From assembly GCF_902148845.1 (NCBI RefSeq), contig NC_043760.1:8923822-8987821 (forward strand): 64,000 nucleotides of DNA. The letters are read 5' to 3'. The stretch is from Salarias fasciatus (taxonomy: Eukaryota; Chordata; Actinopteri; Blenniiformes; Blenniidae). The translations under genes were made by a program, and so were the position numbers. This document shows, piece by piece, positions 44,201 through 58,812 of this stretch (its first letter is position 1; the number at the start of each line of letters is the position of its first letter). The notes under the pieces are model-generated. The model made no database searches and had not been told where the DNA came from. It was given only the letters and a program-made list of their open reading frames with translations.

Positions 44201-47200
44201 ACTGATTGTTAATCAATCAGTCTGCAACAAATAATAAAAGAGAGTAAAGTCTGTGATGATTGGAGCTTCTAAGGTGTTCTGCTGTTTCATCCCGACTCAA
44301 ATTACAGAGGTATGTATATAATGCATAAAGTGAATGTCACAGAGCACGTAAGATACAGACTCTGGCTTACTTTGTTCAAAGGGTTGAAAGTCGACTTTGT
44401 TGGACAGCGGAGACAACGTGGAGTTGTAGGACGCCTGCACAGCTAAGGTGTACAGCATGTCGCTAGCCAGCATCACCTTTGAACACGTGCCTGATGAGTT
44501 GTACTGCCGTTCCCACCTACGCACCCCTTTGACCCTGCGGAGAAACACACCGCCGTACGAACCAGTCAGCTCTTTAAAGTAGTGCGAGTCGGATTTACAA
44601 TAGCGCTGTAGCTCTCTGAGGTGTGATGAACCCAAGATTGCAAATGTCGATTCATCAGTTCATAACGTCTTCTTCCAATCTTTAGTAGTCCAATGGCAGT
44701 GCTTCATGGCCCAGGCAAAGCCTTTTGGTCTTATTCGAATATCTTAGCAACTTAACTTTATCTATGAAGCACAAAAAAAAAAAAAACACAACTGCGACAA
44801 AGTGCTGTACATATATAGACATAAAAACCTAAAAGCATCGGGTGTGGGTAATAAAACAGTTCACTGAAGTGTAGCAACAGGGTTTCCCTTGAGAAGGCGT
44901 CTTTCTTCTTTAAAGGGACATGACAGGCAATCATCCACATGACAGTGAAAGGAGATGCTGTTCCTTCTAAGGATGGACCTCAGAGGCAAACAGCAGATGG
45001 GAAAAAAAAGCAGGGGTCCTAATATTGAGCCTCGTGGAATCCCATATAAAAAAAAGCAGAGGAGGATTCAGAGTCAGCAAGGCTTAGACACGTGGTTCTG
45101 TCTGCCAGAAAGTATAATCCATGAAAGTCCAAAGTTGCAGATGCCGAACCGGTGCAGCAACCAGGATATCAAAATGTCAACGACCCACCGTGTTGAATGC
45201 AGCAGGTAGAACCAGCAGACCAAGAACCAAGTAGTCACCGAAGTCATTGGCCAAGAGGATATTGTTAAAAATCCCGAGCAATGCTGCCTCTGTGCCGTAT
45301 CAAGTTTTAACACTGGAGTGAAAAACCTCTAGGATATTGTAACCATCCAGGTAAAGCTTTTCCTTCTCCACGACTTTAGAAATGAAAGCCAGCTTGGAGA
45401 TGGGCCTAAAAATGGACAGAACAGTTTGACCGAGGCCAGGTTTCTTGAAGTGTGGTTGCATCACTGCAGGTTTAAAATCTTGAGGGACGACACCAGAGGG
45501 CAGACTGCTGTTAATGATAACAAGAACCAGTTGCTCTACGCTGATGCCTTCAAAAAGACGGGGGATTTCATCACGGTGGGAACCTGAGGGCTGAATGTGT
45601 GCAACCGCATCCTCTAAAAATGATAAAGTTATATAGGCTCACATTTATCAAAACCGGCTGGGCAAAGAACAGAACCAGAGGGATCAGAGAGTACATTTTT
45701 CTAATCATCCCTCCATCAGTTCTATGAAATGTGCCAGTACCGTATCCTGGAAAAGAGGACCTCTTCACACACTCTTAATTCTAAGAAATGTGTCTTTCAG
45801 TTTTTTGTTGTGGGTCTGCCGGACTACTTCCTGTCAGAGTTCCAGTTTCTCAGTGTCAGTTGATGGTGAAGGAAACCGCTGACATCTTGCCTTTACACAG
45901 AAAATCTCCACCTCTGAGTTTGGCCGTGCGGGCTTCTTCCTGTTAAAAATGAGTTTCTATTTCCACTGTATCCTGCTGCTCGAGTGAGATTGCCGAGTTT
46001 AGTAAATAAACTGAAATTAAATGATTTACACACGTGAGAAAAAGCTTTTCTTTTTTTTTTTTTGCTTGGCGTATTTCTGTGAAATGACTCAAATAGTAAA
46101 CAGCCCATGTCAGTGCTCCTGGGTGCTGCACTACGAAGCTGGATTTTCTCTTTTCGCGGTCACTTCAGGGTGAACCCTGGGTTTCCTTTCTTACAACACT
46201 GGTTCACTTCTTACCGGGGTAAATCGGCACGGTAACTCACAGTGACTGGCTTAACCAGGTCCGGAGCGGGTTACACTCTGGGTAACACAAGAACATTTAT
46301 CTCCACTGGGATTACGTGTGAAATATTGAGGTTAATAATGGTCACCCGTGGTATTTGTGGAACACACAAATATTCGAGTTGTCATATTGAGGAATTAAAA
46401 TTCCAACACAAAATGATCAGAGTGCTGTTCGTTTATATTGCCCTGTGAAATAATATTGTAGAATTTCATGAAGTTACTTTTTTTTTTTCCTCACCTTTTT
46501 GCTGTTTCTGCAAGTTTGGAGAGCCTTAAAAAAAACACTGTGTCCATGTGTCCATTTCTGAAATAAAACTATCAAAAAACACTTCCAGCAGATTATTCTC
46601 TTAACACGACTGGAGATCTAATCAGGGAAAATTCTTACAGTTTAATCAGACTGCGTGGTTATGAAACATGGATGTTTACGGCAATAAATCCACTCCATGA
46701 GGATGGATCCGTGGTGATAAAGAAGCATGCTGCCCTGCGCAACTATCAGAGCTGGAAATGTGAAAATTGAAATGTGACACATTGAAACAAAGAATAACCC
46801 AACTTCATGCTGTTTTTTGACAGTGCGGAAACACGCCTTCTTCAAAAACAGTCAACTCTGTGGTCACAGCTGCAGCGAGATACGGCTTAACTGAGCAGAA
46901 ACGCTGCCATGGTGGAAAAACTACCCCTCTGTCAAACTTTCCATCAAACATGACGGCGACTGGACGGACTCTGCTCCTTCTAGAGTTTGACTAAATCAAA
47001 GGTCGTGGTTTGATTTAAAATGCAGTTTCTTTTCTCAGGAGAAGTTGAAAAAAAAAGATGAAACAGTTGATCCCAGTCATTATCCCACTTGAATTAGTAA
47101 TCTTGTCAAAAAACATTTTGCAGCAGAAGTAGTGCAAGCTGTCATCTTGCGCATGAGTCAGCTTCTCCTAGGTTTTTCCCCCACTGACTAAGGCCCCACT

Positions 47201-47908
47201 TACACGACAAGGAAAATAAGCGAAAATGGTGACATTTCAAGGCGCTCGGTCCCTTCCTTTTTCGTTTCGTTATAAGTCACCATAAACGATCATAACCGAA
47301 ATCCCAGCCAAAATGGAGATTTGGAAAAACTCCGTCTTTAAGTTTGCATGGTTAACATCAGACTACATAAAGAAACATAATCGGCGTCATACGTGTGCGA
47401 ACTGTATTTACAGTTTTGCAGGATTCTGATTGGCTAGCTTGGCTGTATGCTTCTCAGTAAACTGTCTCCTATAAGTCTGCCATGATCACAGTATCTCTGT
47501 GATCATGGCAGGTTTTGATCCCAGTTTGTGTAAATGAAAATTTAGGGGTGAAATTTAGAAGGACAAGCATAAAAGGATGGAGTTCATTTTAAAAGGGAGA
47601 AACCTTTGCGGAAAGCAGGCTGTGTTGAGTTGATCCCAGACGGTTAGATGGAATGTTACCTTTGTGATACGATGTAGAGCGTCTCCGGAGCAGTGCCGGG
47701 AGCGGGCTCCCAGCAGAGTTCATGCTTGAAGTTGGTGGAGATGATGTGAGCATTGACTGGTGCAGGAAGGGCAGCGAGCGCTGTGTGAACATGAAGACAA
47801 CATGACGTGAACACGCAGCACTGACCCCGAATCGTATCATCAGAGCGAAGTTGACGCACCAGGTCGGAGCAGCACACCGATGAGGATGCCGAGCCAGCAT
47901 CTCTCCAT
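39935..47908 (-). CDS. IFNAR2-like class II cytokine receptor, copy 2, with glutamate-rich tail
   Basis: A second probable type I interferon receptor chain. Seven coding exons: 47860-47908, 47660-47780, 44371-44534, 43791-43957, 42499-42652, 41068-41195, 39935-40780, giving 542 residues, all in phase. A 5' untranslated exon probably ends at 48376 (GTAAGTC donor) and joins at 47918. The signal peptide is MERCWLGILIGVLLRPG, and exon 1 has the same length (49 bp of coding) as in copy 1. Domain 1 has LPAPVNAHIISTNFKHELCW. Domain 2 ends GVEYCVQVQMI. The transmembrane helix is about 223-249. The tail is very long (293 residues), strongly acidic, and carries tyrosines in NEYMD, REYSS, TEYEN and FSGYLEHK at the extreme C-terminus. 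An imperfect 30-bp tandem repeat encodes E7-K-Q-Q units. Intron 2 (3.1 kb) holds a Rex1 fragment, a MITE and a perfect hairpin. Confidence 0.82.
40150..40290 (-). repeat. Coding 30-bp tandem repeat / GAG-rich tract
   Basis: Within the last exon of the second IFNAR2-like gene, the plus strand repeats CTGCTGCTTCTCCTCTTCCT with CTCC filler every 30 bp, encoding KQQ plus seven glutamates. A further GAG run codes EEEEEE blocks near 39960. Serine- and leucine-rich frames on the other strand are shadows. Confidence 0.85.
41205..41255. repeat. (CA)n microsatellite
   Basis: About 25 CA units just upstream of the transmembrane exon's acceptor in the second IFNAR2-like gene. Confidence 0.95.
42945..42959 (+). 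promoter_or_regulatory. IRF/ISRE-like site in an intron
   Basis: GAAACGAAAGTGAAA contains GAAAGTGAAA, a perfect GAAANNGAAA, plus a further overlapping GAAA half-site. It lies in intron 4 of the second IFNAR2-like gene. No repeat family is obvious around it. Confidence 0.45.
44950..45600 (-). mobile_element. Rex1/CR1-type LINE fragment
   Basis: Read on the minus strand, a decayed polymerase gives FRPISKLAFISKVVEKEKLY, EAALLGIFNNILLANDFGD and a decayed GVPQG-region neighbour. Stops occur. It is inserted in intron 2 of the second IFNAR2-like gene. Confidence 0.72.
46120..46390. mobile_element. MITE-like element ('CTACGAAGCTGGATTTTC' end)
   Basis: Starts CTACGAAGCTGGATTTTC and continues with 'TGAACCCTGGGTTTCC'. 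Related words occur at both ends of the element at 49912-50190 (CCACGAAGCAGGTTATC and, inverted, GAAAATCCAGCTTTGCAGTA). The right boundary is uncertain. Confidence 0.4.
47477..47511. repeat. Perfect 15-bp inverted repeat (hairpin)
   Basis: CTGCCATGATCACAG and its exact reverse complement are separated by TATCT. A run of Ts does not follow, so it is not terminator-like. The surrounding 47190-47560 carries a degenerate 'GGCCCCACTTACACGAC' fish-repeat word. Confidence 0.9.
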
Positions 47909-47918
47909 CACTCACACC

Positions 47919-48525
47919 CTGAAACAACACACAGACGTTACCACTCAGCTCACACACCATCACGTTACATCAAAGTACCAATGTAATCCCAGCAAGTTAC
48001 TGACCACAGTTCGTCTCCTCATGCTGACAAAATCGAACCCACGTGGTGGACAGAGAGAATTACTCATCTCAGAAAGTAACTACACAAGATTACTCTTCTT
48101 ATAAATAGTAACTAATTCAATCTAAAACACACATTTCCTCTTCCCATGAACTTACCAAATTAATGTAAAATGCATAGACAACTACTTTTCTTGTAAAGTA
48201 ACTTAAGTAAAACTAATCAGCAATTGTATTTTTAAAAATAACTGAGCAAAGTGATTTACTTATATAAAGTTAAAGTTACTCCCTTAATGAATGCCATAGG
48301 TTACAGAGTGAGGAGTTGTTTTTTTGAACTTCAAGTAAACAGCTGCCAACCTGTACAAAACAAAATGTGACTTACCAGCCAGAGCACCGAAACATTTTTC
48401 AGACCAGTTTGACAGCGACGCTTTCATTTCTCTGCTGTCAAGTGTTACGTACAGAAACCGGAAGACAGACGGACAGACAGACGGGGGGGGGGGGCAGAGA
48501 GAGAGAGAGAGGGAGAGCGAGAGCG

Positions 48526-48575
<50 letters not shown>

Positions 48576-49385
48576 GTGCACACGCACAAACACTGAAAAT
48601 CTCAGCCCACTGACGTCATCGCGTTCACAAACAACATGGCGGAAGACAAAAAAAATTTAAAGTGAAATTTCAATAAATGCATAAAGCATACAAAATATCA
48701 AAATGAAAGCATATTCAATCAAAAAAACAGGGCTTACTTTTAATATCATAGCTTTCGTTGCTGCTCACTAACTCTAATGCAGCCTTATTTTTAAATGGAG
48801 TATGTTTAAAATCGCTGACTAACATAGTTTTACGCTCGCGATTCGGAATTTCCTCTTTGGACTATACAACCCTGTTCAGTCGGGGGAAGGAGACTCGAGC
48901 TGTTGAGAGAAGAGTGTTGGCTTTTCTCCATTCCACTGGCCTGTATCAGAAGATTTGAGAGAGTACAATCCTGTCCTGAACTGAGGGGGGCAGTAAAACG
49001 CCAGTAAGCGTCTACGCTGCCGGAAATCTAATAGAAGAAGAAGAAGAAGAAGAAGACGTTTCGCTCGCGAGCGAGCGCGCACGTACAGGGGGCGCTCAGT
49101 ATTCCTCACCGCGGCGGAGGTGCAGCAAGAAGAGGAAGAGTTATGATGCTATGATAGCGGTGGTTGTGTTGGTGTGTTACAAGGGTCCGCGCTGAATTTA
49201 CCGTTTATCTAACGTGAGTCTACCTTTAGCTTCCTGAGTGTACCGTAAAGTTATTGTGAGCTTATCGAGTGGACCGTGAGCTTATCGTGAGCTTCCTGGA
49301 TCTACCATTAGCTCACCGCGAGCTTAGCGTTAGCTTACTGAGTTAGCTTACCGAGCTGACCGTCTCCGCTTCGTGCTCCCAGGTC
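47919..49385. other. Head-to-head intergenic region of the second IFNAR2-like gene and ifngr2
   Basis: The two genes diverge from here. It holds the probable 5' untranslated exon of the left gene (from 48376 rightwards), GA repeats (48498-48575) and a GAA repeat (49030-49058). The GC-rich stretch around 49060-49140 is likely the ifngr2 promoter, with a CTCF-like AGGGGGCGCTCAG word at 49087-49099. From 49200 on, GTGAGCTTATCG-type words repeat imperfectly. Confidence 0.5.
48498..48575. repeat. (GA)n microsatellite
   Basis: Preceded by a G-run. It lies in or near the 5' untranslated exon of the second IFNAR2-like gene. Confidence 0.95.
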
Positions 49386-49412
49386 ATGGCTCGTCCGGAC
49401 CAGTGTGTGTAG
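49386..49412 (+). promoter_or_regulatory. Short upstream ORF before ifngr2
   Basis: ATG followed by seven codons (ARPDQCV) and a TAG stop, ending 18 bp before the ifngr2 start codon. If transcribed in the leader it would be expected to lower translation of the receptor. Confidence 0.5.
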
Positions 49413-49430
49413 TGTGCCGGCCGGGGCACC

Positions 49431-52400
49431 ATGCTGTGGCTTCTCCTGCTCCTTCACATCCCCACAGGTAACTCTGACCTCTGACCTCTCCGGTCTCTGC
49501 TGACATTTGTGGGTGGTAGAATGATCCGACCGGTTGCTGTCTCAGAAATGTTAGTCCTCTGCTAACTTTGAATTTCAACACTTCTGCCGGTCACAGTGAC
49601 TCTGGAATTGCTTTAGTGTCCTTCCATATTCCTGTTATTTCTTGTTTTTTTTTTGTTTTGTTTTTTTTTCTGCTGTCCTGTGTATGTTGCTTTTCTCTGA
49701 GTACTGTTATGGGGGTGGTCGAGAAACAAAAAGGGCACAGGGTGTTATTGAGTCATTTTTTTCTTCCTCGCACTCCTGTCTGAACATCAATAACTGCTTT
49801 TTGTCCTTCATTTGCTGTTGTTGATGCTTGTTGTTCAGTTCTTACCCATCCATCTTCTTTATTGCTTCACCGTGTTTAGGATATTAGACCCAGACATCCA
49901 CAACCCCTGATCAATGGTACCACGAAGCAGGTTATCAAATGGGTTCAACCCAGACCTTACTTGTGTTGATCAGTATGTGCTTACATGAAAGTGGAAGCGT
50001 TTGCGGTTCTGTTGTGTAACTTGTGAGACAGTCCAATATAATTCACCTGAAAATATAAACATACTAATCACACGCTGATCATTTGCTGCTTTATTACCAG
50101 CGTCATATGACAGAAAACCCAGGGTTAATGCTGAAGTTACCTCGGCATGAGAAAATCCAGCTTTGCAGTACAGCGTATTGGCCATCACTGGACAAACACA
50201 AAGAGACAGATAACCACACACACTCGCATTCACACCAGTTAACCTCACAGGCATGTTTTCGCACTGTGGGAGAAAACTCACGCACACACGGAGTAACATC
50301 AAACTCTACACAGAAAGGCTGCAAGATCACTGAATTTTCTCACGTGCCCATCTTTGTGTCTCTCAGTGCTGTCTGAAGCCCCGCCCTCAGCACCACAGGA
50401 TGTCCATGTCGATCAGTGGCAGCTGACCTGGAGTCCTGCTCCGGGAGAGACGGACGTTAAATTCAGCGTTCTCTACCACAGGTCAGACTGAACGGTGGCC
50501 GTGCTCATTCTAGCAAGTTCATGTTAGGATTAACAGAAAAACAAATGAGTTGAATAATGTTTGCAATGGTCTTGTCATATAACGTCTTGGTAATTCTTTG
50601 ATTATTTCTCGAATAATTTGTTGTGAGAATACTACCACACATATCTTGACAGTCTATAGAAAGAAAACTGTTATAATAAATGTCTCTAATGACACAAATA
50701 TTGAGATCATTTAGCATGAACTGATTTCCTGATTAGTTTGTCTAAAAGACGTGTCTGCTCTTTCCTCCTCAGCTTTGAAGGACCTGCTGATGAAGGTGAT
50801 TGGAAAGTTGTGCCAGCTTGCAATCAGACACCTTTACACTTCTGTAACGTCTCCTTCACCAAAGCTCGGGCTGAGCACGACTGTGTCAGGCTGTATGTAC
50901 AAGCCCAGAGACATGGGCTGACCTCTGAACCAGGCCACGCCTGCAGCGTTCACGGTGAGTGAGCTTCACTTCATAACACACATTTCATACACTGATAATG
51001 TTTTCTGGGAATCATATGGGACACGATACAGCAAAATCCATATTTGATGGTTTGTATGTGTATAATCTGGTATTTGCCCCTGGTGTTGCATCTGAAAAAT
51101 TTAATGCAGCCTGTATGAGCAGACTAAGAAGAGATCAGTTTTTATTATTTTTCAATCAACCCGTCTGACTTTATAGTCAGGATCAAAATCGTCGCTGTGC
51201 TCATATCTGTCCCCTCACTGCTGAAGTGAAGGTGCAGTGTTTTTGTCTTATCCAAATGACCTAAGTGCTGATTCAAAGCTAATGTTAGAGGAGAGGAAAT
51301 GCATTTTTGCTTCAGAAAGCTTCATTTGGCCATCACCAGCAGATAATATATCACTGCACAGGTATCTATCGCACTGGACTTGGTGTCCGTTCTATTTAAA
51401 TTGAGACCTCTCTCTGTGGAAATGGAACAAATCAGCCTCACTGCAGTGGTTCCTGGTCCTTTTGTTTCTGTTCTCTTTATACGTTTGAGGACTTTGTGAG
51501 AACACGAGGCCCCTGGTCATCAATTCGAAGGTGCACTGATGTGTGGTGTCTGTACCGTGCTTTAGACGTGTCTTCCACCACGGGAGTCTTGCCACTGCTC
51601 ATGGGTAAATAGCTGTTCAGCTCATGTGTGAGGATAAAGACAATAACAAGCATGGCGGCTTCCAGAGTGTCGTGATTCCCAGACTATATCCATAAAATTC
51701 TTAGAAGTGAAAACATCCTGTTTTCTGGTTGTTCTTGTAGCAAAGCCACAACCTTTCTGAAACATGTAGTCCTCCACACCAGCTCTACAGTTCGTCAGTA
51801 GCGCTGCTGCTCGTGTATGTAGATGTACGGTAAGAAAGGAGGTTCGAGTGTTTGTCAGAACTGAACAGCTCTGTGTTGTTCCGTGAGCTCTCACATCAGC
51901 GAGAAGCAGAGGTTTGACGCTCGCATCTTCATTCACTGCTCTGTTCAGGCGACTCCTGCACGCCGACGGTGCGCCTGACTGCCCGGCCTGGCTCCCTGAC
52001 GGTGCATCTGACCCAGGACCACAGCCTGTTTCATGAGCATGCTGCGCATGCAACCCACAGGATTTACTATGGCAAGGAGGGGGAGCCGCTACTGGTGAGT
52101 CCTGACGTCAGGTTCCTGCTGTGAAGCTCATGTCTGTCCACTCCTCATCTTCACCACGCTGCCTGGCAGCTGCATTCACAACATGGAAGCTGGGAGAACC
52201 GGTCGGAGATGTGGAGAGCGCGGGATCTCTGAGTGGCTTTATATTGATGCCATCTGAATGTCTTCCACTCATCAGAACCACATAAACTCCGATTCATCAT
52301 GGACTATGGACAACCTGGAGGCGGGCCAGCGGTACTGTGCTAAGGTGGAGTACGTCATCTTCAACAAGTCTGTGGGACTGTCCAGCTGTGTCCAGTGTGA

Positions 52401-53655
52401 GCAGATCCCTGAGCACGGTGAGAACACACACACACACACACCACACACTCACCTCTACTGTCAGACAGCATGAGGAATCATTCATCTTTTCACAGGCTAC
52501 TCAGAGCACTTCATGATCAGTTATCAGCTTCTTGTGCATTTGAAGGACTCACTCTTTCTCTCTTTGTGTGTGTGTGTGTCTGTGTGTGTCTGTGTCTGTG
52601 TCTGTGTCTGTGTGTGTCGCAGACTCCACGCATTCCGTGACGGTAGCCACCGCGGTGGTGGTGGCGGTGTTGTTGTTGGTGATCATCCCTGTGACTGCGT
52701 ACGTCCTCATCTTCCAGCGTGAGCGGATCAAACAATTGCTGCGGCCTCCGTGTGAGATCCCACCGGTGAGGTCCAGTCTGTGTGTGTGTGTCACACCCTC
52801 CACTACAGACAGTTTGTTAGCCTCCTCACACACTCCACACCTTATCATCATCATCATCTTCAGTGTGATATCAGGAGCTGTACAGTCAGATTATTCTGCA
52901 TCGTCTTGTCACATGACCTCTCCGTGTTTGCCACGATGTAATCCGTCACCTGTCAGTGTTTAGAGTTTTTTGTAGTAAACAAACAAGGCCGACAGCGTGA
53001 ATCCGAAGAAGCAGAAATGAAAAGTGAGAAAATGTCTCGTGGACAGACCGGCAGTGAGGAAGTGCAGGCGCTCACTGATCCATGATTTGAAGACTGTGTA
53101 TGGTGGCTGCTTGTGGCTAGCCAGACAGCAGCCGGCTGAAGGAGAGGGGTTTCCGCTTTCGGTCCAGACCAATCATATAAGCTGTGTTTTTTTCTTTTCT
53201 TTTTTTTTTTTTAACTTCATCATGCTTATTTCCTCTCTGGTCAGTGTTTGTTTCGGGCCTCAGACGAGCGGCTGTTGTGATTGCGTGACAGTTTGAGCCA
53301 CTCCTGAGGTGTGAAATCCCCCCCTATTGCACTGCTTCTGCTGCAGAATGAGTCTGCAGATTGAACAGGGAAGGACTACAGGCCTGAGCGTGGTGTGAAG
53401 TCTGGCCCCAGGCACCAGGTTGGGCTGGGCCGGCTCTGACTGTACATGTCAGGAGATCGTCATGTCTCGTAATGAGCAGTACAACGCTCTGTGCTTTTAC
53501 AAGAAGTGGCGAGCGCTCATGGACGAACTCTCTCTCTCCTTGTACAGGACCTCCTGGCGATGTGGCCAGAGCTCGACTCCCCCGTCTGCGACCCTCCCCC
53601 TGTTGAGCCCTGCGAAGTGGCCACACTCATGCCTGCTGAAGGCCCACAGCAGTGA
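49431..53655 (+). CDS. ifngr2: Interferon-gamma receptor 2 homologue (CRFB6)
   Basis: Accessory chain of the interferon-gamma receptor, bringing JAK2 to the complex (family knowledge). Seven exons: 49431-49467, 50367-50481, 50773-50954, 51949-52094, 52276-52417, 52623-52765, 53548-53655, giving 290 residues with consistent phases. The signal peptide is MLWLLLLLHIPTG. Domain 1 contains VDQWQLTWSPAPGETDVKFS and CNVSFTKA. Domain 2 ends with AGQRYCAKVEYVI. The transmembrane helix is about 213-238. The tail RERIKQLLRPPCEIPP resembles mammalian IFNGR2's box-1-like RGLIKYWFHTPPSIPL. The tail is only 52 residues and has no tyrosine, much shorter than the mammalian one. Identity also rests on position next to tmem50b, as in mammals. 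An AATAAA at 53963 fits its 3' end. Confidence 0.82.
49912..50190. mobile_element. MITE-like element in ifngr2 intron 1
   Basis: The left end is GGTACCACGAAGCAGGTTAT. The right end reads GAAAATCCAGCTTTGCAGTA, an imperfect inverted match. It contains CCCAGGGTTAATGCTGAAGT, shared with the 46120 element. Non-coding. Confidence 0.5.
52565..52619. repeat. GT-rich microsatellite forming an ifngr2 acceptor tract
   Basis: A GT/TCTGTG run stands in place of a normal polypyrimidine tract directly before the transmembrane exon's acceptor. Confidence 0.85.
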
Positions 53656-55430
53656 CGGTCCGAGTCTTCACCGACTGGAATCACTGTTGTCATGATGACT
53701 GTTTAACGTGCCGCATTAACTAAAGTGTTTCCAGTTTTCACATGATTCTAAGGAAAGTTTCCTCTGAAAAACATTTAAAGAGATGTATATTTTTTCAAAA
53801 AAAAAAAAAAATCAAAATTTTTATGAGGGAAGAATGTGAAATGTACTGCAGATTTTAACCTCTCCACCAACCACTACTAATCATTAATACTGCTGATGAT
53901 TGATGTTTCTGTTGATGTGCCTCTACTCTGGTGCGTGCGTGCGTGCGTCCGCTAAATCCAGCAATAAACAAACTCATATGGAAACAACTGATGTCAACAT
54001 TTTTCTCATGAGAAAGTTTTAAGACCGGAATCACATCGTTACTTTAACTGAAGTATAACCACGCTAACTCACTGTAAAACTGCACTCAACTTGTCCTGTT
54101 CCGTCTTCCTTTCATCGGTTCGAAGTTGTTTTTTCAGAGCTTTTCCCATCACAAATGAAATACAGTACTAACTAGATGAAGTACTAATTGAGCATCTGAC
54201 AGCTGCTGTGACCGTGCTGCTGTCACTTCCTCTTAAGTGAGCTTCGAGAAGAGGATGGGGAAGTCTGTCTTCAGAGCCGAGGGCCGGGAAAGGAAGTGTC
54301 CTCACAAGTAGCACTTTCACATTTTGTAAATGTGAAATCCTTTTCAAGTTAAATGTATTAGAAATAGAAATGTCGATGTGCTAACTTTTTAATTTTTCAC
54401 CGTTTTCTCCATTGTTGGAAGACCAAGGCTGCCATGGGAAGATGCGGTCACAGTTCTTGTGTGTATGTGTGTGTGTAATGACCAACATGTGGGGAGTGTT
54501 GACACACACACAAAAACACCAGGCACACACAGATTCCAATTCTCTTTTAATTATGGGCTTAATAACAGGTCTTCCAGTTGATGGAAACAAATTATTCACA
54601 GGAAACATTTAAAAACCTGATAAAAACAGTTGGTAACAGCATTTTTCTTTTCCTTTGACTTCCTGTAGATCGAAACTTTGGATTAGAGATTGATTTGACT
54701 TCATTAAAAAGTGTCTAATTGGGGGGAAAATAGGCAAAAATATTTTTTTCACATTTTATCTACAACTTGTAAGGTTTACTTTTGTTCTTACGCCCCCACA
54801 TTAGCTACGGAAAACGTCCCTCATGTCTTCCTTTGGCAGACATGATTAAGAGCAAATACAAGAAAAAAAATAAAATAAAAGCAGTTTGAAAAAAAAAAAT
54901 ACCCACACACTTCATCCTGAGGAACCAACAACATCTCGTCAATAAGAAACTTTAAAACACTTCCATGGATCTATAAATACATGAACATGGTCTGAATTCT
55001 GCCTTCACTGAAGAAATGTCTGATTTTGGCTGAGATTTGTTTTTTTTTTCTTGAAGTGTTCGTTTGCAGTAGTTAAAATAATGCCGCCAGCGACGCGTCT
55101 GCAGCTGTGTTTGACGGACAAACCGGTTCAGACCGGACACGATCGCTTCAGCAAAGGCAGAATACGCTTCACAGTTCCCCCAGCTGGAGCCAATCCAGCG
55201 GCCGCTACTGTAACTGAACACAGCGAGTGTGTTGAACTGAAATGGAGGAAAATCACACGAGACACAAAAACATACATAGTTAAGTTAATTTTTTTTTTTA
55301 AAAAGTTCCCTCATTTAAAATGGATCCAGAGCAGCTCTCACCAAAACCAGAAAGATCAACACACAGCAAATGAGCACGAGTTTTTACAGCAAGTAAAACA
55401 TGAACAATATTTAGAACTGGCAATAACATC

Positions 55431-55491
<61 letters not shown>

Positions 55492-55505
55492 GTTATTACA
55501 ACCAT
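53656..55505. other. Convergent 3' region of ifngr2 and tmem50b
   Basis: Holds the ifngr2 3' untranslated region with the poly(A) signal AATAAA at 53963-53968, then AT-rich sequence that probably includes the tmem50b 3' untranslated region. Short CA/GT repeats occur near 54460 and 54505. Confidence 0.55.
55433..55488. repeat. (GT)n microsatellite
   Basis: About 28 GT units ending 18 bp downstream of the tmem50b stop codon, so within its 3' untranslated region. A second CA run lies at 55592-55617 in the last intron. Confidence 0.95.
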
Positions 55506-58812
<3,307 letters not shown>

